Assembly: GCA_934718785.1 (NCBI GenBank) | Contig: CAKVAF010000002.1 | Location: forward strand, 51,521-115,520 | Direction: 5' to 3' | Source: an uncultured Campylobacter sp. | GTDB lineage: Bacteria > Campylobacterota > Campylobacteria > Campylobacterales > Campylobacteraceae | Length of the DNA stretch: 64,000 nucleotides | Shown here: piece after piece, positions 63,782-64,000 of the stretch | Layout of the letters: each line of letters begins with the position of its first letter | How positions within the stretch are numbered: the stretch's first letter is position 1 | Position numbers and translations under genes: made by a program | The notes under the pieces: model-generated | The model's input: the letters and a program-made list of their open reading frames with translations, nothing else | Databases searched by the model: none | What the model was told of the DNA's origin: nothing

Positions 63782-64000
63782 TTACACTCCTAAATTACTC
63801 ATTTTTTCTTTAAATTTAGCCTCGCTAAGCCCTAAAATTTCAGCCGCTTTGGCTGTGTCGCCTTTAGCTTCGTTTAAGGCTTCATTAAAAAGTTCTTTTT
63901 CTAAGTTTTTCACGCTTTTTTTCGCACTCCTTGCTTCGATAAATAAATCTTTGCTTGAAATCTCGCTGTTCTCGCTTAAAATCGCTGCTCTTTGCACGAT
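63782..64000 (-). CDS. flgR: C-terminus of NtrC-family regulator FlgR (partial)
   Basis: 73 codons are visible; the gene continues past the right edge. The first residues (VQRAAILSENSEISSKDL) are the end of a sigma-54 AAA+ domain, and EALNEAKGDTAKAAEILGLSEAKFKEKM is a Fis-like helix-turn-helix. From memory flgR precedes asd in C. jejuni and activates sigma-54 flagellar genes. The identification rests on this context plus the NtrC-type ending. Confidence 0.75.
   Translation of the reverse strand: MVQRAAILSENSEISSKDLFIEARSAKKSVKNLEKELFNEALNEAKGDTAKAAEILGLSEAKFKEKMSNLGV

Noticed and set aside
1..64000. CRISPR arrays, rRNA genes or complete insertion sequences.
   Set aside because: No regular repeat-spacer array, no rRNA-like sequence and no transposase gene was seen.

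Overview
The window reads as chromosome of an AT-rich Campylobacter (Campylobacterota) related to the C. jejuni group. Supporting marks are pglC/pglD of the N-glycosylation pathway, the hemB-argF and ribA set, ktrB-ktrA, the macA-macB-TolC set, the pbpA-maf-alaS run, the dus-dksA-rlmH-accD-bamA run, flgR-asd-yqhA, homopolymeric G tracts in surface-glycan genes, and A+T-dominated intergenic DNA. I cannot name the species. Comparisons with C. jejuni gene order are from memory, and synteny is only kept in short blocks.

Layout. 0-3.5 kb: molybdopterin gene moaC with two small followers, a tiny acidic protein, a membrane protein with a decayed GGDEF-like domain, and a short FAD protein. 3.7-8.9 kb: pglD-pglC apart from the rest of pgl, ribA, hemB, a phase-variable hexapeptide acyltransferase and argF. 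8.9-15.3 kb: two tandem small paralogues, an ABC-F ATPase, a kinase-phosphatase fusion with an altered P-loop, a PhnA-like protein and three tandem MetQ paralogues. 15.5-23.5 kb: accessory region ending at tRNA-Phe. It holds a glycosyltransferase, a toxin-antitoxin pair, integrase, methyltransferase, serine recombinase, AbiEii-type nucleotidyltransferase and phage-type regulators. Most of these carry single-base frameshifts, while the core genes around them are intact. 23.7-31.8 kb: KtrB/KtrA potassium uptake, dapD and the MacA-MacB-TolC-like exporter. 31.9-39.6 kb: pepP, ppk, rnhB, rsmD and a PP-loop protein. 39.7-47.2 kb: TauE/SafE, a nickel/peptide ABC importer whose two ATPases are fused, and a DcuC-type carrier. 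47.4-64 kb: lspA, glmM, pbpA, maf, alaS, then the dus-to-bamA cluster, and asd with flgR.

The most unusual material is repeat biology. First, a GC-rich word (AAAACWGCGGCGC and variants) is scattered through intergenic DNA. It also appears in frame inside three protein genes, encoding KTAAQ-like residues in a GGDEF-like protein, at the junction of the fused ABC ATPases and in a foreign-looking N-terminal extension of Asd. Second, a palindromic repeat with ends GTCATTGCGAG and GTGGCAATC and a variable hairpin core lies between genes and once in frame in the MacB linker. Third, two glycan-modifying genes (hexapeptide acyltransferase and GT8) share a C-terminal YKLG module and both carry long G tracts, one of them now out of frame together with further lesions.
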